Positions 32,217 through 43,358 of a stretch of 64,000 bases of DNA are shown piece by piece. The stretch comes from Paenibacillus tuaregi (GTDB lineage Bacteria; Bacillota; Bacilli; Paenibacillales; Paenibacillaceae). A program made the position numbers and the translations under genes. How positions within the stretch are numbered: position 1 is the stretch's first letter; each line of letters opens with the position of its first letter. Below the pieces are notes generated by a model. It did no database searches and had not been told where the DNA came from. It saw nothing but the letters and a program-made list of their open reading frames with translations. The stretch spans positions 868,465 through 932,464 of the forward strand of contig NZ_LT575476.1 in assembly GCF_900086655.1 (NCBI RefSeq), given 5' to 3'.

Positions 32217-33500
32217 ATGAGTACAAGAGATCAGAGAACCCGCTGGTTCCTGCAGGACCGGTTCGGAATGTTCATTCACTGGGGGCTGTATTCCATCCCG
32301 GCCCGGGGGGAGTGGATTCGCGGCAATGAGCGGATGAGCTATGAGCAGTACAAGGTGTATTTTGACGAGTTCGACGCTTCCCGGTATGATCCGAAAGCAT
32401 GGGCCCGGGCTGCTAAAGACGCCGGTCAGAAATATGCGGTGCTGACCACGAAGCACCATGACGGCTTCTGTCTGTTCGACAGCAAGCTGACGGACTTCAA
32501 AGCAACAAATACCCCGGCTGGACGGGACTTGGTCCGCGAATATGTGGATGCGTTCCGCGAGGAGGGCATTGCGGTTGGATTGTATTACTCGATTATCGAC
32601 TGGCACCATGATGATTACCCGGGCTACGGGGATAAGGCCCATCCGGATAGGGATAATGAGGCGGCCAAGGATAAACCAATTGAATTTGACCGGTATCTGG
32701 CTTATATGCACGGCCAAGTGAAGGAACTGCTTACGAACTATGGCAAAATCGATATTATGTGGTTCGATTTCTCCTACGACGATATGACGGGAGAGAAGTG
32801 GAAGGCGACCGAGCTGATCCGCATGATCCGTTCGATCCAGCCGGATATCATCATCGACAACCGTCTTGGCGGCAATATCCGGGCGGAGGAGCCGGAGGAA
32901 TATGCCGGTGACTTCTTCTCGCCGGAGCAGATTATCCCGCCTGGAGGCATCGTAGATGTGAAGGGGCGGCCTGTTCCTTGGGAAGCATGCATTACTTTGA
33001 ACGATAACTGGGGTTACCATTCCACGGATAAGAACTACAAGTCAGCCAAACAGGTGATCCGCACGCTCGTCGAATGTGTCAGTAAGAACGGGAATTTGCT
33101 GCTTAATGTGGCCCCTGATGCGAAGGGCGAAATCAACCGGGAGACGCTGGAGGTACTGAATGAGGTAGGGGAATGGCTGAGGCTGAATGGCGACAGTATA
33201 TATGGCTGTAAAGCCGCTGATCTGCCTAAACCCGAGTGGGGAAGGTACACACAGAACGGGGAGCGGTTATATGCCCATGTCTACGACCGGGGAATCGGCC
33301 CTATCTACTTCGAGGGCTTGAAAGGCAAGATCCGCAAGGCCAGACTGCTGCGGGACGGAACCGAGCTTAAGGTTGAGGTGCCATGGATGGCGCTGGAGTA
33401 CTCCGACATTGAGAACGGAGCCTTTATCAATCTGGCTGGTGCCCGGCTGCCGGACGAGAATGATACGGTGATTGAACTGTTTTTGCACACAGGACTTTGA
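32217..33500 (+). CDS. Alpha-L-fucosidase, GH29
   Basis: 427 residues; GGAGG 7 nt before the ATG. Family-29 signatures: FGMFIHWGLYSIPARGEW, TTKHHDGFCLFDSKLTDF, and the nucleophile region KIDIMWFDFSYDD (Asp of WFDF). A short C-terminal beta domain follows. No signal peptide, so it acts on imported or intracellular fucosides. It stands downstream of the ROK kinase. Confidence 0.9.
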   Translation: MSTRDQRTRWFLQDRFGMFIHWGLYSIPARGEWIRGNERMSYEQYKVYFDEFDASRYDPKAWARAAKDAGQKYAVLTTKHHDGFCLFDSKLTDFKATNTPAGRDLVREYVDAFREEGIAVGLYYSIIDWHHDDYPGYGDKAHPDRDNEAAKDKPIEFDRYLAYMHGQVKELLTNYGKIDIMWFDFSYDDMTGEKWKATELIRMIRSIQPDIIIDNRLGGNIRAEEPEEYAGDFFSPEQIIPPGGIVDVKGRPVPWEACITLNDNWGYHSTDKNYKSAKQVIRTLVECVSKNGNLLLNVAPDAKGEINRETLEVLNEVGEWLRLNGDSIYGCKAADLPKPEWGRYTQNGERLYAHVYDRGIGPIYFEGLKGKIRKARLLRDGTELKVEVPWMALEYSDIENGAFINLAGARLPDENDTVIELFLHTGL

Positions 33501-33537
33501 TGTAAGAGCACATAAGAGAGCGGATAGCTAAAAGGAG

Positions 33538-33565
33538 AGACACGGAGCGAACCCGTGTCTTTCTT
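33538..33565 (+). terminator. Rho-independent terminator after the fucosidase
   Basis: AGACACGG (33538-33545), 7-nt loop, CCGTGTCT (33553-33560), then TTCTT. The rest of the gap to 33735 contains only another hairpin GTCGTG/CACGAC at 33608-33630. Confidence 0.7.
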
Positions 33566-33735
33566 AATCACACCGAGCAAATAAACGCACCGCCCGAAGC
33601 TCCCGGTGTCGTGGTGTGACGTTGCACGACGGCTGTCAACCACATGCTTTTCCGGGACAAGTGAGGATTAGCTCCGGGACGGCGACCGTTCCCTTTCCGC
33701 ATTTTCATTCAGATGAGCGGCTCAGGTCCATCATC

Positions 33736-34701
33736 TCAATTCACCTCAACTGCTGAATCTGCAGGTTGTAAAGAAGCTTCCTGAAGGTGGAGCTCATAAG
33801 TCTGCTCGATATGATGGACACCCCAGTCGTTGTTCTCTTGTTCCGCAACCTTTCTAAACCCTGCTCTCGTATACATACTGATGGCCGTTTTTTGATCTTC
33901 CGTCGTTTCCAGAAAGACGCTGCGGAAGCCTCTTTCTCTGCAGTAATGAAGGGACTCCTGCAGAAGCTTCTTACCAAGTCCCATGCCTCTGAATTCGGGG
34001 TGGAGCATAAACCATCTTAGCTGTGCTTTTTCATCAGAATGGCTAATCATCGCAATACTGCCGACAATTTCTCCATCCACTTCGGCGATCCAGAAACGGT
34101 CCTTCTCCGCGCTGTAGGTGAGGAGCATATCATAGAACGTCTTGCATACATATGCTTCGAACACATGATTATATCCGCACTCCCTGGCATAAATCCAACC
34201 ATGCATATGAATAAGTAGACCAATGTCACCCGGTTTAAGCTCTGTTCGAATACTTATGTTTCTTTCATTATTGTTAGACAGCTCCCGTTCGATGATGCTC
34301 ATGCTTCTGGCAATATTCCTCTGGCTCTGCTCCGGCAGCTCGATAATCATCTTGCGAATTTGTTCATTAGATAGCGCGTCCATCTTGGCGAGCGTCTCTT
34401 TTCCAGCGGGTGACAAAAACAAAAAGGAGGATCTTGCATCCTCAGCGGATTGGACCCGATACGTCAAACCAAGCTTTTCAAAATGCTTCAGCATCCGGCT
34501 TAGATAGCCAGCATCAATCCTTAACTGCTCAATCAGTAACTTGGCTGTGCAGCGTTCCGTATTCCCGATTTCATAAAGCACCCGGGCTTCTGAAAGTGAA
34601 AAGTCGCTAGCCAGAAGGTGCTTATCGAGTAACCCAAGCACTTTTGTGTAAAATCGGTTATATTTGCGGACAATTGGAATTAAAGAAGATTCATAACTCA
34701 T
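33736..34701 (-). CDS. MarR regulator fused to a GNAT acetyltransferase
   Basis: 321 residues from ATG 34701 (AGGGTG 8 nt upstream). Residues 1-145 are a MarR winged helix (LSEARVLYEIGNTERCTAKLLIEQLRIDAGYLSRMLKHFEKLGL). Residues about 155-310 are a GNAT domain: LRWFMLHPEFRGMGLGKKLLQESL binds acetyl-CoA, and YTRAGFRKVAEQ follows. Such fusions are a known family; acetylation probably reports a metabolite or detoxifies one. Three TTGAC-N3-GTCAA palindromes cover its own promoter, so it is autoregulated and may control the divergent permease. Confidence 0.88.
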   Translation of the reverse strand: MSYESSLIPIVRKYNRFYTKVLGLLDKHLLASDFSLSEARVLYEIGNTERCTAKLLIEQLRIDAGYLSRMLKHFEKLGLTYRVQSAEDARSSFLFLSPAGKETLAKMDALSNEQIRKMIIELPEQSQRNIARSMSIIERELSNNNERNISIRTELKPGDIGLLIHMHGWIYARECGYNHVFEAYVCKTFYDMLLTYSAEKDRFWIAEVDGEIVGSIAMISHSDEKAQLRWFMLHPEFRGMGLGKKLLQESLHYCRERGFRSVFLETTEDQKTAISMYTRAGFRKVAEQENNDWGVHHIEQTYELHLQEASLQPADSAVEVN

Positions 34702-34726
34702 TAGGTACACCCTCACCCTCCATTAA

Positions 34727-34794
34727 TTGACTAAGTCAACATTAATTTAGCAATATTGATTGACATAGTCAACAAAATAATTTGACATTGTCAA
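34727..34794 (-). promoter_or_regulatory. Three MarR-type palindromes and the promoter of the MarR-GNAT gene
   Basis: TTGACTAAGTCAA (34727-34739), TTGACATAGTCAA (34760-34772) and TTGACATTGTCAA (34782-34794). Starts are 33 and 22 bp apart, that is three and two helical turns on one DNA face. On the minus strand TTGACT (34772-34767) and TAAATT (34749-34744) with a 17-nt spacer form the promoter, so the middle site covers its -35 box. Confidence 0.8.
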
Positions 34795-35015
34795 CTAAAT
34801 CAAGAAGTTTCATTTAAAATGCATCCCGAATGAAGTTCAATTGAACTTTGTGTGAAAGAGGTATGACTTTACTAGCGTGTCCCACTTTTTCCTAACGGAT
34901 ATTTGTTGAATTTACTTAATTTTTGTCATAAAATTTCAGTAATGCTGGAGAAAGAACGGTTTCTGAATCCTTAACTACAGCCAGAGCATGAACACATTTG
35001 AAGGGGAGCGTTCTT
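34795..35015. other. Leader region of the amino acid permease
   Basis: No gene. I looked for T-box and lysine-riboswitch features and found none that I could support. AAGGGGAG at 35001-35008 is the ribosome binding site of the permease. Confidence 0.4.
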
Positions 35016-36392
35016 GTGGAGTCAAAACAATTAACCAGAGGGCTAAAGCCCAGGCACATTGAGCTAATTGCACTTGGTGGCACGATTGGTGTAGGGCTGT
35101 TTATGGGTTCGGCCAGTACGATCAAGTGGGCAGGGCCTTCGGTGCTGCTGGCCTACTTGTTGGCTGGGATTGTGATGTTTTTTGTAATGCGGATTATGGG
35201 GGAAATGCTGATTTTGGAGCCGGTGACGGGTTCATTTGCCACGTTCGCGCATAAATATGTCAGTCCGCTCGCTGGATATCTGACCGCCTGGAGCTATTGG
35301 TTCCTGTGGGTAACGGTGGGCATGGCCGAGGTGACCGCGATTGGCATCTATGTGGGCTACTGGTTCCCGGACATTCCACAGTGGCTGCCAGCCTTGGCTG
35401 GGGTAGCCATTATTGCGGCTGCGAATCTTGCGGCGGTGAAGTTCTATGGTGAATTTGAATTCTGGTTCTCCCTGATTAAGATTGCGGCGATTATCTTCAT
35501 GCTGATCATTGGAACCGCGATGATCTTCTTCGGACTCGGGAACGGATGGCAGCCGATCGGGCTGTCGAACCTGTATAGTCATGGGGGCTTTTTTGCCGGA
35601 GGGTTAAAAGGGTTTCTGTTCGCCCTGTGTATCGTCACAGGGGCTTATCAAGGTGTTGAGATGGTGGGCATTACGGCAGGAGAAGCGGAGAATCCGAAGG
35701 TTACTCTGCGTAACGCGATCAAAAACATTATCTGGCGCATTCTGATCTTCTATGTCGGCGCGATCTTCGTGATTGTCACGCTCTATCCTTGGAATCAGGT
35801 GGGCACCATTGGCAGCCCATTCGTTCTTACTTTTGCCAAGGTGGGTATCGTAGCGGCTGCGGGAATTATTAATTTCGTGGTGCTGACGGCAGCCATGTCC
35901 GGGTGCAACAGCGGGATTTACAGTGCGGGAAGAATGCTGTACACCCTGGCCAAGAACGGGCAGGCTCCGAAATTCTTTGGCAAGATCTCCAAGAACGGAG
36001 TACCGAGAAACAGCCTGATCACCACGATCTCTCTGCTTTTGATTGGCGTGCTGTTCAATTATATCGCGCCTGAATCGAAGCTGTTCTTGTACATTTATAG
36101 TGCAAGTGTTCTCCCGGGTATGGTGCCTTGGTTCGCCTTGGCCTTCAGCCAATTCCGGTTCCGCCGCAAGTGGAAGGAAGAGATGGCGAATCATCCGTTC
36201 AAGTCTAAATTCTTCCCTGTGAGCAACTACATCACAATTATCTTCCTGATCCTGGTCATCATTGGCATGTGGTTCAACCCGGATACCCGGACATCCCTGA
36301 TTGTAGGAGCTGCGTTCATTGCGATTGTGGCGGTGGGGTATTTCGTATTCGGCATTGGGAAACGGCAGCAGGTGGAAGGTACTGAGGAGTAA
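35016..36392 (+). CDS. Amino acid permease, APC superfamily
   Basis: 458 residues from GTG 35016 (7 nt after AAGGGGAG; a TTG at 34998 precedes that box and is rejected). Twelve spans. Start [24 protein letters not shown] is typical of the amino acid transporter family (AAT), with [14 protein letters not shown] and [19 protein letters not shown]. Exact substrate not assignable; members carry basic, aromatic or D-amino acids. Divergent from the MarR-GNAT gene. Confidence 0.87.
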   Translation: MESKQLTRGLKPRHIELIALGGTIGVGLFMGSASTIKWAGPSVLLAYLLAGIVMFFVMRIMGEMLILEPVTGSFATFAHKYVSPLAGYLTAWSYWFLWVTVGMAEVTAIGIYVGYWFPDIPQWLPALAGVAIIAAANLAAVKFYGEFEFWFSLIKIAAIIFMLIIGTAMIFFGLGNGWQPIGLSNLYSHGGFFAGGLKGFLFALCIVTGAYQGVEMVGITAGEAENPKVTLRNAIKNIIWRILIFYVGAIFVIVTLYPWNQVGTIGSPFVLTFAKVGIVAAAGIINFVVLTAAMSGCNSGIYSAGRMLYTLAKNGQAPKFFGKISKNGVPRNSLITTISLLLIGVLFNYIAPESKLFLYIYSASVLPGMVPWFALAFSQFRFRRKWKEEMANHPFKSKFFPVSNYITIIFLILVIIGMWFNPDTRTSLIVGAAFIAIVAVGYFVFGIGKRQQVEGTEE

Positions 36393-36459
36393 GTAAAGGT
36401 AAGGAACTAGAAGTTTGTAGAGAATAAAGTGCATGTGAAAGAGGGGAGAGCTATCTCCT

Positions 36460-36493
36460 AAGGCTGTCGAGAAAGTCTCGGCAGCCTTTTTTT
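36460..36493 (+). terminator. Strong terminator after the permease
   Basis: AAGGCTG-T-CGAGA, loop AAG, TCTCG-G-CAGCCTT, followed by seven Ts (36487-36493). Confidence 0.85.
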
Positions 36494-36598
36494 GTAGAGT
36501 AAAGCCGCAAACAATCTGGTTTTGCTGAAATAGGAAGGGGAATATATGCTGGAGGGAGGATATTTTCACATGGAATTAAGTAAATTTGTGATGTTATT

Positions 36599-37806
<1,208 letters not shown>

Positions 37807-37931
37807 TCCAGTGAATTCGTGAGCACATTCTTTGAATTCTGATTAGGAGGTGATATGGAACTACAGGCACGGCTTTTGGTTTCATCTGGATACATTAGAG
37901 AGAGAATATGAGAAGAGAAAAAGAAAAAGGC

Positions 37932-37950
37932 CCCAGCAGACGGCTGGGGG
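37932..37950. terminator. GC-rich hairpin between LacI gene and sugar-binding protein
   Basis: CCCCAGC, 5-nt loop, GCTGGGG. On the minus strand it is followed by CCTTTTTC, a terminator shape, although no minus-strand gene needs it. On the plus strand AAAAAG precedes it and no T-run follows, so for the LacI gene it is at best weak; it could be a 5' stabiliser of the next message. Confidence 0.4.
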
Positions 37951-38037
37951 ACAGAAGAAAAAAACATTCAGTATTCATTCTAAACCAAAACAGAGCTTAA
38001 TTCAATTCAAATGACAACAACTGAGGGGGCATGACAG

Positions 38038-39288
38038 ATGGTAAAAGGACTGAAAGTTGGGGCAGCAGTTTTGATAGCGCTCTCTTTACTGAGCGGTTGT
38101 GGAAGTAACGATAGCAGTGGGGGTTCCGGCGATTCGGCTGGCAGCGGCAAGGTGGAGCTTCAATTTCTTCAATATAAGCCGGAAGCCCGTGACACCTTTG
38201 ATAAGCTGATTGCTAAATTTGAACAGGCGAATCCTAACATTCATGTCATCCAGGATAATCCGCCAGATGCTTCAACCGCACTCATGACCAAAGCAGCCTC
38301 AGGTCAGCTCCCGGATGTGATTGCCAACGGGGGCGACAACGTACATGCCTCTCTAGTGCAATCGGGCGTTCTGGCTGATCTGTCCAGTGACCCGAATCTG
38401 CAGAAAGTATCGGATGTGTATGTCAAGATCCTGCACGATATCTCGGGCAGTGACAAAACTTACGGTATTCCTTACGGCGTTAACGCCAACGGGGTGATCT
38501 ATAACAAAGCCTTGTTCAAAGAAATGAACCTTACGATTCCTCAGACCTGGGATGAGTTCATAGCCCTTTGCAAAAAAATCCAGGATGCCGGCAAGCTTCC
38601 TTTCTACTTCTCGTTTAAAGATGCCTGGACGTCCCAGCCTGCATTCAATGCGCTTGCGGCCAGCACACAAGGAAATGACTTCTACAAGAGACACAGTGAG
38701 GGCAAGACAACCTACACAAGCGAGTATAAGGAAGCTGCAGACAAGCTGCTTCAACTGGTTACCTTCGGTCAGAAGGACAGCTTCGGCAAGGGCTACAATG
38801 ATGCCAACGTAGCTTTTGCCAAGGGAGAGTCCGTTATGTATGCGCAGGGAGTCTGGGCTATCGCGGAGATCAAGAAAGCGAATCCATCCATTGAGTTGGG
38901 GATCTTCCCTTACCCTGCAACGAATGATCCAAGCAAGAACAAGCTGATTTCCGGTGTGGACCAGCTGCTGTCGATCTCAGCCAACACCGAGCATCCGAAT
39001 GAGGCTAAGAAATTTGTGGAGTTCCTGCTCGATCCTGCGAATGCCAAGGAATATGTGAAAGGGGTTAACACGTTCTCTGCGGTGAAAGGGGTTACCCAGG
39101 ACGATCCGTCGGTAAGTGATCTTGCACCTTACTTCGACAAAGGCCAGATTGCAGACTTTGTGGACCACTATACACCAAGCAACATGAAGCTGGACCAGCT
39201 GCTGCAGGAATTGATCATGAAGAAAGACGTAGCAGGCTTCTTGAAAAACATGGATGACGAATGGTCCAAAGCGGAAAGTAGAAAATAA
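38038..39288 (+). CDS. Sugar ABC transporter substrate-binding lipoprotein, family 1
   Basis: 416 residues. Signal peptide with lipobox LLSGC and a Ser/Gly linker (GSNDSSGGSGDSAGSG). Family-1 region VELQFLQYKPEARDTFDKLIAKFEQANP, central YGIPYGVNANGVIYNKALF and GESVMYAQGVWAI. Followed by two MalF/MalG-type permeases and an alpha-galactosidase; an ATPase gene is missing, as is common for CUT1 importers that share MsmX. Likely ligand: raffinose, melibiose or related alpha-galactosides. Confidence 0.9.
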   Translation: MVKGLKVGAAVLIALSLLSGCGSNDSSGGSGDSAGSGKVELQFLQYKPEARDTFDKLIAKFEQANPNIHVIQDNPPDASTALMTKAASGQLPDVIANGGDNVHASLVQSGVLADLSSDPNLQKVSDVYVKILHDISGSDKTYGIPYGVNANGVIYNKALFKEMNLTIPQTWDEFIALCKKIQDAGKLPFYFSFKDAWTSQPAFNALAASTQGNDFYKRHSEGKTTYTSEYKEAADKLLQLVTFGQKDSFGKGYNDANVAFAKGESVMYAQGVWAIAEIKKANPSIELGIFPYPATNDPSKNKLISGVDQLLSISANTEHPNEAKKFVEFLLDPANAKEYVKGVNTFSAVKGVTQDDPSVSDLAPYFDKGQIADFVDHYTPSNMKLDQLLQELIMKKDVAGFLKNMDDEWSKAESRK

Positions 39289-39373
39289 TCAGCAAACGGA
39301 GAGCGAAGGGGATGAAGGAGGGAGTTGATTCTCCTGCTATCGTCCCCTTCCTACTCTCTCAAAGGAGCTTACT

Positions 39374-40243
39374 ATGCGAAAGAATATGACACCCTTTTAC
39401 CTCATGGTAATCCCGGCTTTTCTGCTTTTCTTTTTCTTTCATACCCTGCCGATGCTCATGGGGGTATTCTATAGCTTCACGAATTGGAATGGTCTCTCCC
39501 CGTCGTACAAGATGGTGGGATTTAAGAATTTTCTAAATGTATTTCAGGACCCTCAGGTCTATAGTGCTTATGGATTTACCTTTAAATTTGCGATTCTGAC
39601 TACGGTTATCGTGAATATCATCAGCTTGGCTGTTGCGGTTGGACTCAATTCACGGATTAAACTCAAAAATACGCTTCGGGCCGTGTACTTCTTGCCCAAT
39701 ATTCTGAGTATGCTGATCATCGGTTTCATCTTCAATTACTTCTTCTCGAATATCCTGCCGGATGTCATGTCCAAAGCGGGCATGAGCGGCCTGGCCTTTA
39801 ATATTCTAGGCAGTGAGAATACGGCGTGGATTGGCATTGTAATTGTGACGGTATGGCAGGCCACGGCCTTCAACATTATTCTGTATCTGGCGGGGCTGCA
39901 GACGATTCCTGCAGATTTGTATGAGGCTTCCAGCCTGGACGGTGCATCCAAATGGAAGGAGTTCTGGCACATTACGTTTCCGATGATTGCCCCGTTCTTT
40001 ACCATTAATATGGTGCTTGCACTTAAGAATTTCCTCATGGTCTTCGATCAGATCGTAGCTATGACGGGCGGGGGACCGGCGAAGTCCACCACTTCAATCT
40101 CGTATCTGATTTTTACCGATGGATTCCAGGGCGGCTCTTTCTCGTATCAATCGGCGAACTCTGTCATCTATTTTATTGTGATTGTGGTCATTTCTATGAT
40201 CCAGCTTAAGATTCTGCAGAAAAGGGAGATGAGCCTGTCATGA
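39374..40243 (+). CDS. Sugar ABC permease, MalF/MsmF type
   Basis: 289 residues, six spans. EAA loop EASSLDGASKWKEFWHITFPMIAP; N-terminal FLLFFFFHTLPMLMGVFYSFTNWNG. Overlaps the next permease by 4 nt (ATGA). Ribosome binding site AAAGGAG upstream of the ATG. Confidence 0.9.
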   Translation: MRKNMTPFYLMVIPAFLLFFFFHTLPMLMGVFYSFTNWNGLSPSYKMVGFKNFLNVFQDPQVYSAYGFTFKFAILTTVIVNIISLAVAVGLNSRIKLKNTLRAVYFLPNILSMLIIGFIFNYFFSNILPDVMSKAGMSGLAFNILGSENTAWIGIVIVTVWQATAFNIILYLAGLQTIPADLYEASSLDGASKWKEFWHITFPMIAPFFTINMVLALKNFLMVFDQIVAMTGGGPAKSTTSISYLIFTDGFQGGSFSYQSANSVIYFIVIVVISMIQLKILQKREMSLS

Positions 40244-41064
40244 GTATGAAACGGACCAATTGGCCGGTGACCATCTTACTTGTCATTGGCTCACTCATCG
40301 TATTGTTTCCTCTCTATATGACTCTGATGATTGCTGTCAAAAGCCCGCAGGAGATGGCCGACGCGGTATTGGCTTGGCCTAAGGAGTGGCATTGGAGCAA
40401 TTTTAAAGAAGCGGTCGATATGACCAACTTCTCTCATGCTTTTCAGAACAGCTCCATCATTACGGTATTCGCAGTGATTTTCACCTTGCTGACGAATTCT
40501 CTGGTGTCCTATGCCGTGGCGCGCAATATGGATAAACGCTTGTTCAAAATGCTCTATTTCTACTTTGTCAGTGCGCTGTTCGTACCGTTCCCTATTATTA
40601 TGCTTCCCCTGGTAAAGGAAGTTTCCAAGCTCGGGATGAACAACCAGACAGGCCTTATCGTTCTCTATGTCGTATATGGAATTGCATTTAATCTATTTCT
40701 GTATGTCGGCTACTTGAGAAGTATCCCTGCGGAGCTGGAGGAAGCGGCAGTGATGGATGGAGCCTCGGTATGGGGTACCTTCTGGAAGGTAATATTCCCA
40801 CTCTTAAGCCCGATTAACGCAACGGTGGCGATTCTGACCTGTATCTGGGCGTGGAATGACTTCCTTCTCCCACTGATTATACTGAGCAAGCCTTCGATGG
40901 CTACGCTGCCTCTGGCACAATATATTTTCCAATCCAAATTCGGGGTGCAGTACAATTACGCTTTCGCCTCGTACCTCATGGCCTTGCTGCCGATGATTAT
41001 AGTATATTTGGTGGCCCAGCGGTGGATTATCAGCGGGGTTGTCCGCGGCGCGGTGAAATCATAG
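40240..41064 (+). CDS. Sugar ABC permease, MalG/MsmG type
   Basis: 274 residues, six spans. EAA loop EEAAVMDGASVWGTFWKVIFPLLSP and C-terminal WNDFLLPLIILSKPSMATLPLAQYIF. Forms the channel with the preceding permease. Confidence 0.9.
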   Translation: MSMKRTNWPVTILLVIGSLIVLFPLYMTLMIAVKSPQEMADAVLAWPKEWHWSNFKEAVDMTNFSHAFQNSSIITVFAVIFTLLTNSLVSYAVARNMDKRLFKMLYFYFVSALFVPFPIIMLPLVKEVSKLGMNNQTGLIVLYVVYGIAFNLFLYVGYLRSIPAELEEAAVMDGASVWGTFWKVIFPLLSPINATVAILTCIWAWNDFLLPLIILSKPSMATLPLAQYIFQSKFGVQYNYAFASYLMALLPMIIVYLVAQRWIISGVVRGAVKS

Positions 41065-41098
41065 ATAAAGAGACAGATATAGATTAGGAGTGGTGCAG

Positions 41099-43300
41099 GT
41101 GGCAATTTTTTATGATCAAGAACAGCAGCAGTTTCATCTTCAATCCAAGGACATGAGTTATATCATCCAGTTGGTCCAGGGATATCCGGCCCATATTTAT
41201 TGGGGGAAGAAGCTGAACCGGCAGGGCAATCTAAGCGATATCCTGGTGAGAGTGGAGCGCTGCTCCTTCTCTCCTAATCCGGTTCCTGAGGATAAAACGA
41301 TCTCGCTGGACACCCTTCCTCAGGAGTATCCGCAGTACGGGACAAGTGATTTTCGTCATCCGGCCTACCAGCTTCAGCTGGAGGACGGAACAAGAATTAC
41401 GGAGTTTCTATATCAGACCCACAGAATAATAGAGGGTAAGCCCGAACTAGAGGGGCTTCCCGCTGTGTATGCGGAGTCTGGTCAGGAAGCCCAGACGCTG
41501 GAGCTGGAGCTGGTGGATGCACATTCCGGGGTTACGGTTATTTTGAGTTATACCGTCTTTGAAGCATTTAACGCGGTGGCCAGATCGGTCAGATTTGTGA
41601 ATACGGGTAAGCAGCCGGTCAGCCTGCTGCGGGCACTAAGCGCCAGCGTGGATTTCCCGGACGACCAGTATGAGAGCTTGTATCTCAGCGGGGCATGGGC
41701 GAAGGAGCGGCATATCCAGCGAAGAGCCCTGAGACCGGGATCAACGGTGATCGAGAGCCGCAGAGGGTCCAGCAGCCATCAGCAGAATCCGTTTATGGCC
41801 CTGCTTCGCCCGGATACGAATGAAGAGCGCGGGGAAGTCTATGGCTTCAGCTTGGTGTACAGCGGCAATTTTGTGGCTGAAGCGGAAGTGGACCAATTCG
41901 CGACAACCCGGGTGTCGATAGGGATCAACCCGTTCGATTTCAAATGGCTTTTGTCTCCGGGTGAATCGTTCCAGACTCCGGAGGCCGTGATGGTCTATTC
42001 GGATGAAGGGCTTGGCGGCATGTCGCGGACTTACCACAAGCTGTACCGCACCCGGCTGTGCCGGGGATTTCACCGTGATAAGGACCGGCCTATCCTCGTC
42101 AATAACTGGGAAGCGACTTATTTTGATTTCAACGCTGACAAAATCGAAGATATCGCCACAGAAGCGGCACAGCTCGGAATTGAGCTGTTTGTACTGGATG
42201 ACGGGTGGTTCGGCAAGCGGGATAGCGATAATTCCTCGCTGGGGGATTGGTACGAGGACTCGCGTAAGCTTCCAAATGGGTTAAATGATCTGGCTCAGCG
42301 GGTCAACAATCTGGGACTCCAGTTCGGACTATGGGTAGAGCCGGAGATGGTGTCTCCGGACAGTGATTTGTACCGCAGCCATCCAGACTGGTGTCTGCAC
42401 GCCCCTGGGCGGCGGCGTACGACCGCCCGCGATCAATTGATTCTGGATTACTCCAGAGCCGAGGTTCGGGAGTATATCTTTGAGTCGTTAAGTCAAATCT
42501 TCCATTCGGTTCCGGTCACCTACGTGAAATGGGATATGAACCGGAATATGACAGAGATCGGCTCAGCCTTCTACGGACCTGAACGTCAGATGGAAGTGGC
42601 GCACCGCTATATTCTGGGACTCTATGAGCTGATGGGCAAGCTGGTTGATGCGTTCCCGCATATTCTCTTCGAGAGCTGCTCCGGCGGCGGGGGAAGATTC
42701 GATCCGGGCATGCTGTTCTATATGCCTCAGACCTGGACCAGTGATGATACCGATGCGGTGGAGCGCTTGAAGATCCAGTACGGGACCAGCATGGTCTACC
42801 CGATCAGCTCGATGGGCGCGCATGTCTCCGCGGTGCCTAACCATCAGGTGGGACGGATGACGTCGCTGGCAACCCGCGGTGATGTAGCCATGTCCGGGAA
42901 CTTCGGGTATGAGCTGGATCTGACCCAGCTGACCCCGGAAGAGAAGGAGCTTGTGAAGCAGCAGGTGAGCTCATACAAAGAGGTCCGCCAGCTGATTCAG
43001 AACGGCGAGCTGTACCGGCTGAAGAGCCCTTACGAGGGAAATGGAAATGAGACGGCTTGGATGTTCGTCTCCGAGGACCAGACAGAAGCGGTAGTTTACT
43101 ACTTCCGCGTCCTGGCCGAGCCGAATGAGCCGCTGCGCAGATTAAAGCTCAGCGGGCTTAACCCAGAGATCGAATACCATGTCGACAAGCTGGGAGCCAG
43201 CTTTAATGGGGACCGACTGACTCACATTGGCCTGCCGCTGAAGCCGGTGCAGGAGGATTTTGTGAGCGAATGTTATCGGATCAAGGCTGTGAAGAATTGA
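41099..43300 (+). CDS. Alpha-galactosidase, GH36
   Basis: 733 residues from GTG 41099 (TTAGGAG 8 nt upstream; GTG 41090 overlaps that box). Full GH36 architecture: N-terminal beta supersandwich, then the barrel with LFVLDDGWFGKRDSDNSSLGDW, nucleophile Asp in YVKWDMNRNMTE, ESCSGGGGRFDPGML, and acid/base Asp in TWTSDDTDAVERL. No signal peptide: cytoplasmic hydrolysis of imported alpha-galactosides. Last gene of the operon. Confidence 0.92.
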   Translation: MAIFYDQEQQQFHLQSKDMSYIIQLVQGYPAHIYWGKKLNRQGNLSDILVRVERCSFSPNPVPEDKTISLDTLPQEYPQYGTSDFRHPAYQLQLEDGTRITEFLYQTHRIIEGKPELEGLPAVYAESGQEAQTLELELVDAHSGVTVILSYTVFEAFNAVARSVRFVNTGKQPVSLLRALSASVDFPDDQYESLYLSGAWAKERHIQRRALRPGSTVIESRRGSSSHQQNPFMALLRPDTNEERGEVYGFSLVYSGNFVAEAEVDQFATTRVSIGINPFDFKWLLSPGESFQTPEAVMVYSDEGLGGMSRTYHKLYRTRLCRGFHRDKDRPILVNNWEATYFDFNADKIEDIATEAAQLGIELFVLDDGWFGKRDSDNSSLGDWYEDSRKLPNGLNDLAQRVNNLGLQFGLWVEPEMVSPDSDLYRSHPDWCLHAPGRRRTTARDQLILDYSRAEVREYIFESLSQIFHSVPVTYVKWDMNRNMTEIGSAFYGPERQMEVAHRYILGLYELMGKLVDAFPHILFESCSGGGGRFDPGMLFYMPQTWTSDDTDAVERLKIQYGTSMVYPISSMGAHVSAVPNHQVGRMTSLATRGDVAMSGNFGYELDLTQLTPEEKELVKQQVSSYKEVRQLIQNGELYRLKSPYEGNGNETAWMFVSEDQTEAVVYYFRVLAEPNEPLRRLKLSGLNPEIEYHVDKLGASFNGDRLTHIGLPLKPVQEDFVSECYRIKAVKN

Positions 43301-43332
43301 GATTGTTGTAGGCATATAGTGTGAGTAGAGGG

Positions 43333-43358
43333 AAAACCGCGAAGTTTGCGGTTTTTTT
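43333..43358 (+). terminator. Terminator after the alpha-galactosidase
   Basis: AAAACCGC (43333-43340), 7-nt loop GAAGTTT, GCGG (43348-43351) followed by seven Ts that also pair with the leading As. Confidence 0.85.

Noticed and set aside
34795..35015. T-box or amino acid riboswitch before the permease
   Set aside because: No specifier loop, T-box sequence or terminator/antiterminator pair could be found by reading.
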